A DNA stretch of 64,000 nt from Moniliella sp. 'wahieum' (GCA_003971905.1 RSEE01000065.1:124001-188000), one strand, 5' to 3'. Positions 22,666 to 35,120 are shown, numbered from the stretch's first letter. Made by a program: numbers and translations. Notes: generated by a model not told the origin, from the sequence alone.

Positions 22666-25027
22666 ATATCAGTCTAGACCCACACATCTTGCACCACAAT
22701 CGATCGGGGTTTCTCTTCTCCAGCATCTGAAATACTCAATACGAGACGGTGGACATTATATACTCGCAAGTGTACCATATATAGTAGGGCCGATCCGTGT
22801 CCTCCTGAACGCTTCGTTTCGAAGGACATCCGTGGCCAAATGTAGGTCTGCTTTGGCTGTACAACTGTTCCTAGAATCTGAATCATACGCAAGGTACTCA
22901 AACAGAAATGGGCAATGGCAGTAGGTGCGTCGAAGATTCAGCAGTTTATTGAGACGCCGTCACGTGCATCATGCACATCTTCAAGCCTTCGTACTTGTTG
23001 GTGCCATCAAATCTTTAAAGGCAGATCCTGCACCACAGCCCCTCAACGTCTCTCTTGAATAACTTGCGTTGGGCCAGTTTGTATGGAAGAACGAAAACGT
23101 GCCGGTATGGGGAGGAACCCCCCAAGAAGTATATGATATGCAGATTGATATGATCGATGATCTAGATCTTCTCCGCTGCATACATATAGAAGAGGTCGCC
23201 CTGAGTATACTTGGTATGTGACATGTGAGTGCTGAGTTATACCAAACCCCTTTCCTATACGTTCCATCTCGTTGTCAGTAAGAGCTGCAGCAGGTTTGGC
23301 ATAAAGGAAACCTTTGAGGCTGCTTGCGAAAGCGCTGAGGCGCTGAGCTCAGGCGCTCTGGCACAGCATCCCGCCACACAGTACAATAATATAGGCAAAA
23401 GCTTTGAGCTACTCTCAGATCTCACTAGTCACTATCCACCACGATTCACTTAGTAGTCACTACTCCGTTGAGTACTCAGACTAACCACCTCAGAATACTG
23501 TGAACGTTGGTTAACGCTGGCTGCTGCGTCCACGGCTTTTTTTCGGCAAAACAAGGGCTCGAGGATGGCCCAGGGCTAGACCCTTCTGCACAATTATTGT
23601 GATGATCGGTAAGGATGTTCAAGTTGCCACACACACCAAACGACTGAAAGTTGGGCTAGTTGACCGTGTTGTGTGCAGCCTTCAGATATAGATCAGATCG
23701 TCGAAGCATCTTGTCCCCCAAGGACAGAACCAGCGCAGCACGTTTTTCTGTACACGCCCCCCCTAACAGTTTTGGCAGGTCTCTTCACTGGTAATTCTCA
23801 AACTTGCACAGCCCACTGGCTATCTCCTCAATGTTCAACGTAACACGCAACGGCTATACAAACATAGGATCATTTCGCATTTTCAAGCCGTGGCACTCAA
23901 GCTCAACACTCAACGATTGTGCGTCCCTCTATACTTCCCAGAGGCGCGGGACTGGGTCTGATTCTTGCGATCCATGTGCATATTACAAAACGAAGAGTCG
24001 AAAGAGTATAGCGGAAAAGTATACTATTACCTCTCGGAGAGCGTCTTCGTCAGCCTCTCTCTCCACTTTTGATCAACCGGACGCTTCACAGTGCCTCAGT
24101 TTTCTCATGCACCCCCAAATGGCATTTCATATTGAGTACTGCCCTGTCCCAACGCGTTGTTCTGGATAGTGACAATCATCTTTGTGATCAGCTTTCTCCT
24201 GGATGTGCGATCGATACACAGGAATAAGGATACGCAACACATGCATATATCACAGAGATGCATCACTTAAAGATTGAGTATTTAGAAGTACTAAGTATAA
24301 ACCCCGCCCCCTACAACATGTCACACTCACATGGTGCTCACATTGCAGCCATATCGCTTCCACTTGGAGTTCTACTCATTAGACTCGCCCGGCTACTGGT
24401 CAGCGACAGTAGTAACCTACACGTAACTAGAAAGCAGCTTATTATTAATCGGTGCACTATATATTGCTCTCAGTAACTAATAAAATTAGCAACTCAGTTA
24501 CTAGTTAACTCAGTACTCGGTGCACTTAGAACAATGAACGTATGAACTCAGTAACCGTGCCTGGTCTAGACCCCGGACTCAGTATTCTGGGTCTCAGACC
24601 TCAAAATTCAATACGGGTGCGGACTGCGGGTACTGCTGGCTAGTGCGGGCCGCGGCAACTTGTACGCGTTGCTCAGTGGCGTTCGGCCAAAGCATCCGGC
24701 GCTCTGTACTCCGGCGATACCAGCGGTCGCGTGCCGGTCGCGGTCCATCTCCTTCCAATTCCATCTCGTCCATCGGTCTCGCAGGCCCCCGGCCGCCGGT
24801 CCCGGGCAACTGCACCTATTGAGTAACCGCGCAGCGTCACGCATCCGCAAGGTTATGCACTTGCTGCAGGATCGGGCGCCCAGCGCTGAGCCTCAGGCTT
24901 TTGGAATCTGTTGCCCAGGGACGAGTTTCTGCTGCAATCAGATGGCCCGACTCAGTCAACTATAGTACGTTCAAAACGTTCAATAGTCAGATCTCAGACT
25001 GACTATAGTGTCTAAAGGACAATTAGG

Positions 25028-25048
25028 CCCTTAGGCCTTAGGCCCTTA
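25028..25048. repeat. TTAGGCC-type repeat
   Basis: GGCC separated by TTA or CTTA (complement TAA), that is, the TAA version of the heptamer unit. Confidence 0.7.
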
Positions 25049-25265
25049 ATAGAGCTTAGATCTACGAGACGCGGGAGATGGAGAGCTGACCATGCCGGGT
25101 ACGGAGGCCGGAGGGGCCTCTATTGTCTCAAACGCCAAACACCGATTTTCGAATACCAAACGAGTTGCATATAATGCAAAACCCCGCCTGTGAACTGTGG
25201 TGTGCCTGACAATGGCTGCCCTCCTCATATGTGGACGCGGTTGTGTGACAAGGCCAGAACGCCAT

Positions 25266-25289
25266 CACGCGTCACGTCACCACGTCACG
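25266..25289. repeat. CGCG/ACGT plus TCA island
   Basis: CGCGTCACGTCACCACGTCA shows CGCG and ACGT cores spaced by TCA. Confidence 0.7.
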
Positions 25290-25910
25290 GTAAAGCTATG
25301 CAGTGGCATGTTTATTTGCGGTTTCGTGCTTGGGACGAGTCGTACGCGCAGAGCGCGTAACCAACACAACGCAACCGGTAGCGGAAACCGTAGCGGATGT
25401 TGACAGCTCCCCCTCCCGCGTAGAGGTGTGGAAGGCGAGCACGGCAAGGGGAAGGAATGTGGTAGTGATGCAATTATAGTAGGGGATGCACAATCACTTA
25501 TGGGAGAAAAGGCAATAATAATACCCCCGCGTCACTCCCAGTCTCTGGGCTCTAACAAAGACGAGGGAGACCATAGGAGAGACCAGAGTCGAGATTAAAT
25601 CGTTCATGGCGAAACAAGAGCAAAAGACATGAGGAAAAGCGGAACAAGAAACAGGGAAAGAGCGAGAGCGAGAAGCGAAAAAATTGGAAATGGGACCGAG
25701 ATCAGCCAAAGTATGACAACCCCCGCTGCGAGGGCGCAAACAGAGGGGGAACGCGGCCGCACCCCAGAATGAGACTCTTCGATGATGAGATTTTCCTCGG
25801 ATGCCCAAACAATTTACTGGCAACATCCGTGGCAGCCTACTAATAGGCTGCCGCTATAGCACCCGGCATGTGCCATCAATAATGACCTCTGGGGAAAGAA
25901 TGACACATTC

Positions 25911-26607
25911 TTAGTCGTCTCTGGCTCTTGGCGTTCTTGGCGCATTGCTCTTACTGATGCATGATGCAGCTGATGAAACAGTAGATGCGGCGCCCCCACC
26001 TGATGTTCCACCAGGCATTTTTGCTGTCTCCTCGTGTACCACCTTTTTCGGTACACATTTAGCCTCGTTGGTACCTGAGTCCCTCAGAGTGTGATTCACG
26101 TCCATCCCCGATCCTCCGAACATTCCCGCTCCCATGATCGACATGATCGGCAGTATGCCTGTGGCCTTCCTTCCTCCTTCCGCGTCTTTTTCCCTCTCTT
26201 AATTCCTCCTCGGTGGGATCTGAGAACATGAGTGTCCGGGATGTGCGCACATATATCGGCTCCCGCACAGTTGCGTGCAGCGCTCCAGCCTTGGATGGAC
26301 GCGGGAACGTACAAACCATGATGTACTGAAGCGGTAACACCAGATCACACTCTTGCGCTAGGTGCTGTGTGCGAGAGAGGAACGGCCCAGGGACGGATGA
26401 TGTAGAGACCGATCGGGACCTGATTGCTGTCGGTGAGCTCAAGGCACCTGGCTGTCGGCAAGGAGTAAAGTCAAGTGTAGTTGGTCGCAGTTTGCTGTGC
26501 TCAGGCACATGCGGCCATATGCCTCTTCGTTGATGTTCTTGCGCTGTTCTTGACTCATCTCCGGGATCTTCATTTGGCGCTGTGGCGCTGCATGCAGTAA
26601 ACGTCAC
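25911..26607 (-). CDS. Hypothetical protein, uncertain gene model
   Basis: I do not recognise this gene. From an ATG at 26607 the minus strand reads about 150 codons including ECDLVLPLQYIMVCTFPRPS, then ALHATVREPIYVRTSRTLMF and a basic stretch EELREGKRRGRRK. In the next frame (from about 26144) a Gly/Ser/Thr-rich tail continues (MGAGMFGGSGMDVNHTLRDS) to a stop at 25911. The join near 26150 would need an intron or a one-base error. The amphipathic middle part looks more protein-like than the other open stretches of this repeat region, but no domain can be named. It sits isolated between repeat islands. Confidence 0.35.
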
Positions 26608-28891
26608 CAGAAGAAAGGGTTTGTTGGGAATCTCGAGAGGCCTCTGTGGCCTTTTTGGCGTGAGTCGGTGCCGAAACCTGGACCCACCATTAGTTGATCG
26701 TTATTTGAGGCGACCAATCACATATCTGCATTCAACATGACATCAGAAATGTCATTTATCAATCTTCATCTTCACCACCAACCCAAATATAGTAGCAGTG
26801 AGAGGTTATGTGCACACTGAAGGCATTGACACTAATAACACAGGCCACTTGTCCTGAAATACTCTTACGCGGGAGCTTTCATGGCGTCCCTCTCGTTCCC
26901 CAGAAGTATTCCGCCATGCATGTATCATCTTTCGTCGATTGCGACGGACTCTTATTGGAAGCCGAGTCCCTTTGGGTGGGCGCTAAAGGTATCTATATAT
27001 CTTCCGAGACGAACCGGATACGATCTCTTCGTTTCTCCACCGACTCCATCTAGTACACCCTCATTCCTCCTGCACCGAGCCCCCAACAATGTCACCGCCC
27101 AATACCATCATGTCGCGTGATACTGTTGATGATTCAGCCCTGATGTAACCCCCACGCCAACTGTGGTATTTGGCGTTAATCCTCCAGCTTCCAGCACTCT
27201 CATTCTACCACTCCTTACCCATTTTGAACGCCTCTGAGGTAGGGATGTCACTCTCGAACTGCCCTCATGGCTTTGTACTCCAAGTCATCCGTCCCGAGTC
27301 ATTGCTCCGCCCCAAATTGCGATTGGCCACTACTTGATCTAGACTCGTCTTCGCCCCTTCTCGTTTTCCTTTACCTCATTGTCGTCCATATTTTCCTCGT
27401 CCAGGCGCGTGGGGATACACATATTCCCTTGTCATTGTCGACCACTTGACTCCTCGCTATTTACCCCGACACTATTCCCCTGTGGTGTCCTAAGGTGAAG
27501 CCACCGTCATAGACTCCACATGCGTAGTTCATATGTGCAATGCAATACTGCACCACCAGCTGCCTGGTCTCTGTTCTTCTATAATACACCGTATGCACCT
27601 CCTGCTCTTCTCTCTGCAGGCGCGGCACCAAACGCATTGAGGCCCAGAGAAGAAATATGAAGAAGAAAATTGCAGGCGAGTTCCCGCTGTTGGGGCACTA
27701 CATGGCCACGCACAACAGAAGTCTTCCTGTTGGCCTCTTCCCCCTCCTTTTCTCTCCCCCTCTTGTCCCCTCCTCTCGTTTCCTGCCTATCGGGGAAAGT
27801 CCGTGAGGAACTGTCATGGGTGTAGCCCAGGACTGTTCCCGCACAAGCCTCCAGCGTCATCGTTCCATCCTCCACCGTTCCATAGTCCGTGTCGATCAAA
27901 AGCAGTAGCACCCTCAACTGTTCCGCCGATCATCGATCATCTGCTTCCTGGGGGACTCGGAACGGCGTCGTGGCTTACTAGCGCTTAGAAGAGGAAACGA
28001 AGAATGCGAGACAGGCACGTGACACAGCAAGTTTGATTCCGCTTCCGTTGCCACCTTTCACTTCGGTGCCAGCCTTGGCTTCGGTCTCCGCTTCGCCGCT
28101 TTCACTTCTCCGCTCCCACACCGTATTGCCGCCGTGGCCTCTGTGGACCGGTAACCGGCAAACGGAAGACAAAACACGCATTGAATATTTTGATCGATTG
28201 ATCGCCGGCAGCTAATTAAGCTCGTAAAAGCCGCTTTTGCATTGACACGGCGGGCTTTATCCTGTGGCTGATATATATGTGAAGCCCCGTGACGCGTGAG
28301 GCCCCTGATGCGTGCTGGTGCAGGCTGGTACTCCTTGACACACCACAGGGAAAAAAGGGGGGAGTCTAGCGCCACCTTGACGCGCGGGCCTGTCAACAAT
28401 TCACACACACATTCGTTTTTTTTTTTTTTTTGTTACCTGAGGCAGCCTCTGCTGACCAGCCTGGCCGTCCTTGGTTTTTGAGGGCCTGCGAGGTCCTGAG
28501 GAGAGATAACCTGACCGGCTGAGTAGTGACCTAGTGGCCTATCGTGACCGGCCCCAGCGAGCTAGGCGGTGGCTTGCTTCTCATGCTGCTCTCGTTTGTA
28601 ACATGTAAGACAAAGGTGTACGCTGGTGTACGTTGCGGGTACCACATTCCACACATTTCTTCCTGCTATCCTCGCAAGGTCACATCGCCGACGCACACTG
28701 CTACTAAGCTGGATTTCGTGGCTCTCCAGGTGCCCCTGAGCATGGGCATGGAAGATGGATGTGCCCCTGGAAGCTGGATTGTGCCGATGATGCAGGATGC
28801 AGTTGGCAGGGACGAGCGCGGCTGGGCATGTGGTCAGACGTTCTGCGCGTTACGCGTTGACACGTTTAAAATTTAACGTCTGTTCTTACCT

Positions 28892-28952
28892 GCGCGTAAC
28901 GCGTAACGCGTAACGCTTGTATCGCAGCGGCATTAGCGTGACGCGTGACGTA
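28892..28952. repeat. TAACGCG and TGACGCG heptamer arrays
   Basis: TAACGCG occurs at 28897-28903 and 28904-28910 followed by TAACGC. Twenty bases on, TGACGCG and TGACGT follow. The same tetramer CGCG is used with both TAA and TGA spacers. Confidence 0.85.
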
Positions 28953-29997
28953 ACCGTGGGCGACGATTGTCAATTTTTGATTCAGTAGTACCTGGCAATT
29001 GGCGACTAGCATCTGAGGCCTAGTGAGTGACGCCATGCAGTGTGACAACATGTGACATGCGCCATTTGACGCGAAGGGTGTTTGTGCTAAGATGGAGATG
29101 CCACATTTATCGCGACGGCAGGCATGTGTTTTGATTTGCCCGAGAAGGCTCTCGGCTGCCGAGGCCGAGAGAGACGCGGAAACTGCTCTGGCCTGTTCGC
29201 TCTCTGTCCTCTGCGTTTTCTCCGTCTCGCAGGTCCCATCGAGAGAGATACGAGAAGGAACTGAGTAACTGACGATTGATGCATTGGTGCGACATGCACA
29301 TACAGGGCATGGGTCCCATGTCACATGTCACAGGTCGCCCTGAGCATGCGAGCGCTACAGAGCCAGGATGCTGGTTTGCCACACTCACTGACGCTTGGGC
29401 CCTCGCCAGGGGGGACACAAGCGGCAGGGGTACAGCTTGTTGCCGGACGCAGCCTGGTTACATGTTACAGCAGCTGCCACGGTGCCGCTCAGCTCATGCA
29501 TGTCATGAGCATCCCGAGGCCTGACATGGACAAAAATGGTCGAAACTGCATGGCAGCAGGTGGCACCAACCCAGCACCAACATACAAACACGCTGGAGCG
29601 CAGGCCCTGGATCATGCATCCGATCTCAGATCTTACATCCGAACAGCATCCAACATCCTGCATCCAGCCACCTTGTTAGCTGCCTGTACAGGCGAGGCCT
29701 GCCATGTGCATCAATCATCTCACGCCAGTCTGTCGATTAGCCCCCCGTAACATGTAACAGGCGCATACGCTCTGGCAGCTGCGTCAGATTTCAAATGGCC
29801 ACAAGAGGCCAGCACCCTGGCGCACCCCCAGCAGCATACGCCGAGTGCGGGGAAGGCACAGCGGCAGTGTCGCCCCAGCTACGCTTGTTCCCGACGCAAC
29901 GCTACCCACGTAATACGCATGCTTGCAGCCAGGCCAGGCACTGGCGCTGGGATGTTTTAGTCAGCCACGCATACAGGCACTCCTGGCGCCCCTTGAA

Positions 29998-30021
29998 GAG
30001 CTTGAAGCTTGAAGCTTGAAC
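29998..30021. repeat. TGAAGCT heptamer array
   Basis: GAGCTTGAAGCTTGAAGCTT gives three AAGCTT-type palindromes at 7-bp spacing, ending in TGAACG. Confidence 0.85.
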
Positions 30022-30194
30022 GAAGGGGCTGAGCTCTCGCGCTGACTCGTGGCCCCGCCACCAGCCACCCTGTGCCCCTTCCAGCTTCAAATTTCAACCT
30101 CGGCGTTGGCCGCGTGCCGTCCAGCCTGGACGCTGTGCCTGCTGTACCCGCTTTTACCGCGGAGCGCCCTGCCAGTTGGTGCGTGGACCTCCGC

Positions 30195-30263
30195 TGTGAC
30201 ATGTGTCGCCTGTGACGAATGACGCATGTGCATGACGTATGATATGTGACATGTGACGCGTGC
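30195..30263. repeat. Mixed TGA-tetramer island
   Basis: After looser TGACATG and TGACGAATGACGCATG motifs, four units run in exact 7-bp register: TGACGTA 30233-30239, TGATATG 30240-30246, TGACATG 30247-30253, TGACGCG 30254-30260. Confidence 0.8.
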
Positions 30264-30875
30264 CGACGGAGCCTCAGCGCCGCGCCTGGCCCCCTGCGGC
30301 GTGCTGCGGTGGCAAGGCATCGCGGCACAGTGCAGGGCGTGTGCTGCCTGTGTGCGCCCCCCGGCCTCGGCACGCCACCCGCATGCTCAGCCGAGGCGCG
30401 AAGGCGCAGCACGCGACACTGCCCCCGTCCCCGCTGCAACCAGCTTCGTCGGGATGCGCAGTAGACGTTACGCGGTGCGCGTTAGTCTTGGACGGCAACA
30501 ATGCACAATGCACGCTGGCGGCGGGCTTAAGCTGCTTGAGGCTAGGCGCTGGGCGCTTAGGCTAAGCGCTAAACGCTGGTACGTACCTGCGAGAGAGCGA
30601 GCGGCGCCGAGCAGCGCAAAGAGAAAAACAGGCCGCTGGCCGCGGCCAGCACGGGGGCAGTGGGCCATTGGTACGGCCCAAAGCACGAGCAGCACCACGG
30701 GGGGAGCGTCCGCACCCGGGGCGGTGCGGCACCAGGGCCGTGTGTCGAAACCCCAGAGTTGAGCACGACGGGACGAGGGGTTTTCATATACCCCCGCGCC
30801 CTTTCTCGCTCCAACGTGCTCACACCCCGCACGCCCTTCTCGCCCGTCCCACCGCTTTCACACCCGCCCCTCGTC

Positions 30876-32609
30876 ATGGACACCCACAGTGACCCTGCCT
30901 TCCCGTCCGGGCCACCCCCTGCCCCCGCCACTGGCTCCGGCGCAACCCCTCGCCGCCACCGCCGACGTCGCAGCAGTGACGGCTTGGCCTCCAGTGGTGC
31001 TGACGCAGCATCCGCCTCGGCAGCAAGTGCGTCGCCTTCGCGCCAGTTTGTATGCAAAGAATGCGGACGCTCTTTTGCCCGTCTGCTCCACCTCCAGCGC
31101 CATGAATACCGCCATGTGGACTACCGTCCCTTCCAGTGCCCCTGCTGCAGCAAGACGTTTAGCCGCCACGACTCGCTCGTGCGCCACGCTCGCCTCCACA
31201 AGGACGATCTTCCGGAGGGCAGCCTAGTTGTCGGCCAGTTGCGCAAGCACAACAAGGGTACGTGTCCCCCCCACCCCACCCCCAGCCCCTGACCCTTTAA
31301 CTCTCCTCCACCTTAACTTGTCTTATTGACCTCATGACCTGGAATACGCAGCTTGCATGTCGTGTACCGAAAATACCAAGTGTGCACGCTGTGCCAAGTT
31401 TGCCCGCCGTACCCCTGGAGCCAAGGCAAGCAAGAAGGCTGCTGCTGGCACTACCGCTACCTCCACAGCTGTTACTGCGTCAACGCCCGACTCGGCCAAT
31501 GAGACCGGCAGCGCTTCCCCCGACGATGGGCCGTACTCGGCTTTTGAACCTGGCTCGGCAGCATCGCTGTGGTGCTTTCCAGGTTCAAGCATTGCGAATC
31601 TCGCTGAAGAGCCTGACCTCTCCCACCAACCCTTGTTCCAGCCTGACAGGGCTTCAAACGGTGTGCAGGACATTCAACTTGGCTCGCCAATGGCGGCCCC
31701 TCTATTTCACTCGTATCCTCGGGCCTCTCCTTCAATCTCTTCACCCACCTCGAGCGGTACCTTTACCTCGAACGGTCAAGCTCCGAAGGAACCACCCTCC
31801 ATCGGATACCATCGACGTCTTCCTTGGGTTCATCCCTGCCTCGAGCATCCTTTTCCTCGTCCGGAACCACTGCGATCGATTCTCTCCCGCTCCTGAGTCC
31901 TTCGTCCCATTCCACCTTCTCGGACGAGGCCCTTCCCTTCCCCCCCAGTCCCGTCAATGTCCCTACCGCTGTTGACCCCCAGCTTCAGATGACGTTGGTG
32001 GGTACCAGACGATGGGATCGATGGCAAGGCGGACTTGGCCAAACCGTACCCCCTCAACGCCGCGGCCGAGTTGACTCCCCCAGACCTGCTCATGCCTTCG
32101 TCCACGAACGACTGGCTTGACCCTGCCATGTTGGCTCCGCAAGATGTCATCGACACGTACGTGCAGATGCAAATGCAGATGGTTACCATTCGCAACTTTA
32201 TGCACCAGAACATGGTTGCCTATCTCTCCCACCTCCTCCCTCCCCAAGCCCTGGCCGTGCCATCGACGCCTCTCCCCCAGCCACCTGCGCCTTCCCACGC
32301 TGGCCTGACCAGTACCGCCCCCTGGGGTTTGCCCCGGGCACTGCAAATGGTCCCGGCTGCGATGCCTCGACACCTGGATTGGTTGGTGCCACCTCCCTGC
32401 CTACGGTACCGAATGGTGTGATGCCGGAACGGTATCCTGCCTCCGGGGATGGTGCTACGTCAACCGATTCCGAGTCCCACAAGCTCACCCACCTCGTCCC
32501 CGGCGTTGCTCCCTTTCCCCACCAAGCTGATCCAGCCACTGGCGCGACGATTGTGCCGACGATGCTGGACCCAAGAGACGTATTCACGTTGGATAGCCTG
32601 GCAAGCTGA
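30876..32609 (+). CDS. Two-finger C2H2 zinc-finger transcription factor with CxxC-x5-CxxC motif
   Basis: A probable nuclear transcription factor. The start MDTHSDPAFPSGPPP (30876) leads to a basic RRHRRRRSSD patch. The fingers follow: FVCKECGRSFARLLHLQRHE plus YRH, then PFQCPCCSKTFSRHDSLVRH plus ARLH (about residues 58-108). An intron at 31258-31351 (94 nt) joins HNKG to ACMSCTENTKCARCAKFARR, the same four-cysteine block as in the paralogue at 21181-22042. A Ser/Pro/Thr-rich tail of about 400 residues follows, with a possible activation segment (NDWLDPAMLAPQDVIDTY) and a Met/Gln-rich helix (VQMQMQMVTIRNFMHQNMVA). It ends LDPRDVFTLDSLAS at 32609. The tail jumps frame near 31800, 32020 and 32380, probably base errors. 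Target genes are unknown. Confidence 0.85.
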
Positions 32610-33080
32610 CTCGACCAGCTCGGTTGCTCCCAACATGGCTCAGCCAGGAACGTGACGATACCCTCTTCATCTCTCTCTTCTCCTTGCCCTTTTCTCCTTT
32701 CTGAATACCTGCGCCCGCGACCCATTGTCCCCCCCCCCCTGCTCTCCGACATGTTTCTACTACTAGGCTCACTACCCCCAGCTACCATATGTTGACTGTA
32801 CCATCAGAAAAAATCTCTGTTTTGATCTAGGGCTGTTGCATGTTATTGCTTTGGAGAATTGTCTTGGGAATGTGAGGTAAGCCCTGACCTGAGTACTGGG
32901 TACGGATGTTAGTCCTGAGTAACCGGGCCTGGCCAGCCGTGGTCGCAGGCTGGTCACAGCTGTTGTGGATGTGCACTGGGACGGCTGCCTCTGGAATCTA
33001 GAATGGATGGCTGCATGCATGGATTCGAGGGGCATAGTGCATTGGAAGCGGTGGCCAGGTATGTATGTAGCTTGGAGGGG

Positions 33081-33110
33081 GCTGAAGCTCTGAAGCTCTG
33101 AAGCTTGAAA
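33081..33110. repeat. TGAAGCTC / TGAAGCT array
   Basis: Two 8-bp units TGAAGCTC are followed by TGAAGCT, showing that 7- and 8-bp pitches coexist. Confidence 0.8.
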
Positions 33111-33372
33111 GGGCGTGTCCTTCTCCACCAACACAGCCCGAGCGCCTGTTGTTTCTCCACCACCCGATCGTTACTCCATAGGCCTTAATCCCGCCACAGC
33201 AACAAGGTAGCGCAGGCTCAGTTATTGGTTACTCAGGACGCTCAGTCCCAGTGCTGAGCGCAGCTGAGCAAGCTGAGCGCCTAGTCGTTAATCGGTTTTG
33301 AGCAATTCTGAATGGAACGTTCAGTTGAATTGAACACACCGTAGTGTTGACGTTGACCCTTCGGCTGGAGTG

Positions 33373-33402
33373 GCATCATGCATCATGCATCGCAAGTCAT
33401 GC
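33373..33402. repeat. TGCATCA heptamer array
   Basis: GCATCATGCATCATGCATC is TGCA plus TCA repeated, with ATGCAT palindromes at 7-bp spacing, then a degenerate TCATGCGTCA. Confidence 0.85.
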
Positions 33403-33500
33403 GTCAACTCGCACCTACGTACAGCGCGCCGGAACGGCAAACCGGCCAAGCCAGCCAAGCGCACCTGCCCCCCTATAGCCACCTCCCCTTGAATTGGCCT

Positions 33501-33520
33501 GCTTCAAGCTTCAAGCTTCA
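33501..33520. repeat. AGCTTCA heptamer array
   Basis: GCTTCAAGCTTCAAGCTTCA contains three AGCT-type units in a row, in the opposite orientation to the array at 33745. Confidence 0.85.
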
Positions 33521-33744
33521 CACACGCCAAGAACATGGGCACCCCGGGCGTCGGTCGCCGGTCGCCAGTCGACAGTCGTCCAGTGGTCAACAGATCAGTA
33601 AAAACTCAGTACAGTGCTTGGTAGCGCTCAGTACCCTTCAGTACGGTCAGACGCCAATATCCAATGCCGAGAGCCACGGAGAACGCCTGTCCTTGGACCC
33701 TAGTCCCTACTAGCAGAGTTCGATTTTCAGTCCTTGTTGGCGTT

Positions 33745-33808
33745 TGAAGCTTGACGCTTGGAGCTTGAAGCTTGAAGCTTGAAGCTTGAGGGCCTGAAGC
33801 TTGAGATC
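33745..33808. repeat. Long TGAAGCT array switching to TGAGATC
   Basis: Six units in register at 33745-33786 (TGAAGCT, TGACGCT, TGGAGCT, then three TGAAGCT). An 8-bp TGAGGGCC, TGAAGCT at 33795-33801 and TGAGATC at 33802-33808 follow. This is the longest regular array in the window. Confidence 0.9.
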
Positions 33809-34191
33809 TTCACAAGGGACCGTGGGGCTTACTAGGCGACGCCGCGTCTAGACTCAAGGACGACGCTGACGCGCTACTGCCTGTCGAAACAAATTAAAGG
33901 CATCAATATCCAATCAGTATGCATTACCGCCTTATTACCGTCGCCAACAACCACCTCTTGCCCCTGAGGCCCTGTCAACGTCCAGGCTCGCTTGCCTCGC
34001 CCACAGCCGAATCCAACAGCAGAGAGAAGAACCTCGGGCTCAGGGGGGCGGGGGGCTGCGGTCGTGTGTGGGATCTGGCCTGTCGAGACCTATGAGGGCC
34101 TGAGACCTGATACATCTGAGCTGCCCAATCTCCGAAAGAAGGCCACTGGCGATCTATATATAGCCGACGATATTTGCCATTGCTCTCAGCT

Positions 34192-34212
34192 TCACATGTC
34201 ACATGTCACAGT
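34192..34212. repeat. CATGTCA heptamer array
   Basis: TCACATGTCACATGTCACAG is CATG plus TCA repeated. The same motif occurs near 29315-29330. Confidence 0.8.
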
Positions 34213-35120
34213 GCGCAAGTGTGCGTGGGCACTGGCGCAACGTATCCAGCTGGCAGCGCGACCCCCTCTTGGCCAGACGGCGGGAACCCAGTCCTGCACG
34301 ACGCCCTGAGGCTCAAGCCTGAGGCTATGAGGCACGGAGAGGGGGTCGGAGATGTGATGTTGGGCTGCATGTGGTTGGTCGGCCGGGGCTGTGCAGTGCC
34401 TGGTAGTTTAACGTACGTTTAGTATCGCAGAACGAGCAAGGCCGATCGAATCTTCTTAACGCCACGGACATTCGCCCTCTCCTCGGTTTTAGCACCAAGG
34501 GATGGGATGGTTAGGTTGTAATCAGACTTGTATTATTGTAGAACGGGAAATCATAATATTACAGCAGTGTAGGCCGTTATTAGAGAGCCGGTGTGGTGTA
34601 TGAGGACCCGTCAGGCCAATGATGATGTTCAGCGTTGAAGTTCAACGTCCAACACCGTCGACACTGTCCATTGTTGCATGAGCTACGTCAGCTCACCAGT
34701 ACTAATTCTCAGTGCCCTCCACAGCGCCCTCCTCATAGAGACTCTACAGCCTCATCAACGCTTCCGTCATCGCGTCATCGGCTCTCAGCAACCCGAGCGG
34801 GTTTTGCTGATCCTGCTTGTATAATAGGCATAGTTCTTTCTGCCCGTTGATGCAGCCTGTTGATGCGATCCCATACTGATAAAAAACAAAGAGACGATTC
34901 GGTGAAGCCCCTACTAGATTCAAAACGGCAATAATGCCGTGAGGAGGGAGACACAACAGGGAGCAAAATAGAAACGATCGAGGGTTAGGGATGGAGGAGG
35001 TGATCGAGATTCAATACGCAGTATATTCAGTGCTCCGTTGAGTGGGGGTTTATGTGCCCTTGGGACTTGTTGATGGTCATAGCTAAAAGCGTGCCCGCAG
35101 TGCCCGTTACTTGTGGGTAC

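Larger units (their letters stand above)
22043..25910. other. Gene-poor repeat region
   Basis: No convincing coding sequence is seen. The region is lower in GC than its flanks. It holds a poly-G tract, GTAC-, GGCC- and GATC/TCGA-type heptamer islands, and many isolated TGA/TCA-plus-palindrome motifs. Open stretches up to about 110 codons lack domain features. Confidence 0.5.
26608..30875. other. Gene-poor repeat region
   Basis: No supported gene. It includes a T-run (about 28416-28430), CGCG-type arrays near 28.9 kb, CATG-type motifs near 29.3 kb, AGCT-type arrays near 30.0 kb and a mixed array near 30.2 kb. A CT-rich leader precedes the zinc-finger gene start at 30876. Confidence 0.5.
32610..35120. 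other. Gene-poor repeat region left of the LTR-bounded element
   Basis: No supported gene. It contains the densest AGCT-type heptamer arrays of the window (33.1-33.8 kb), ATGCAT-type and CATG-type islands, and TGAGCGC motifs near 33.25 kb. Confidence 0.5.
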
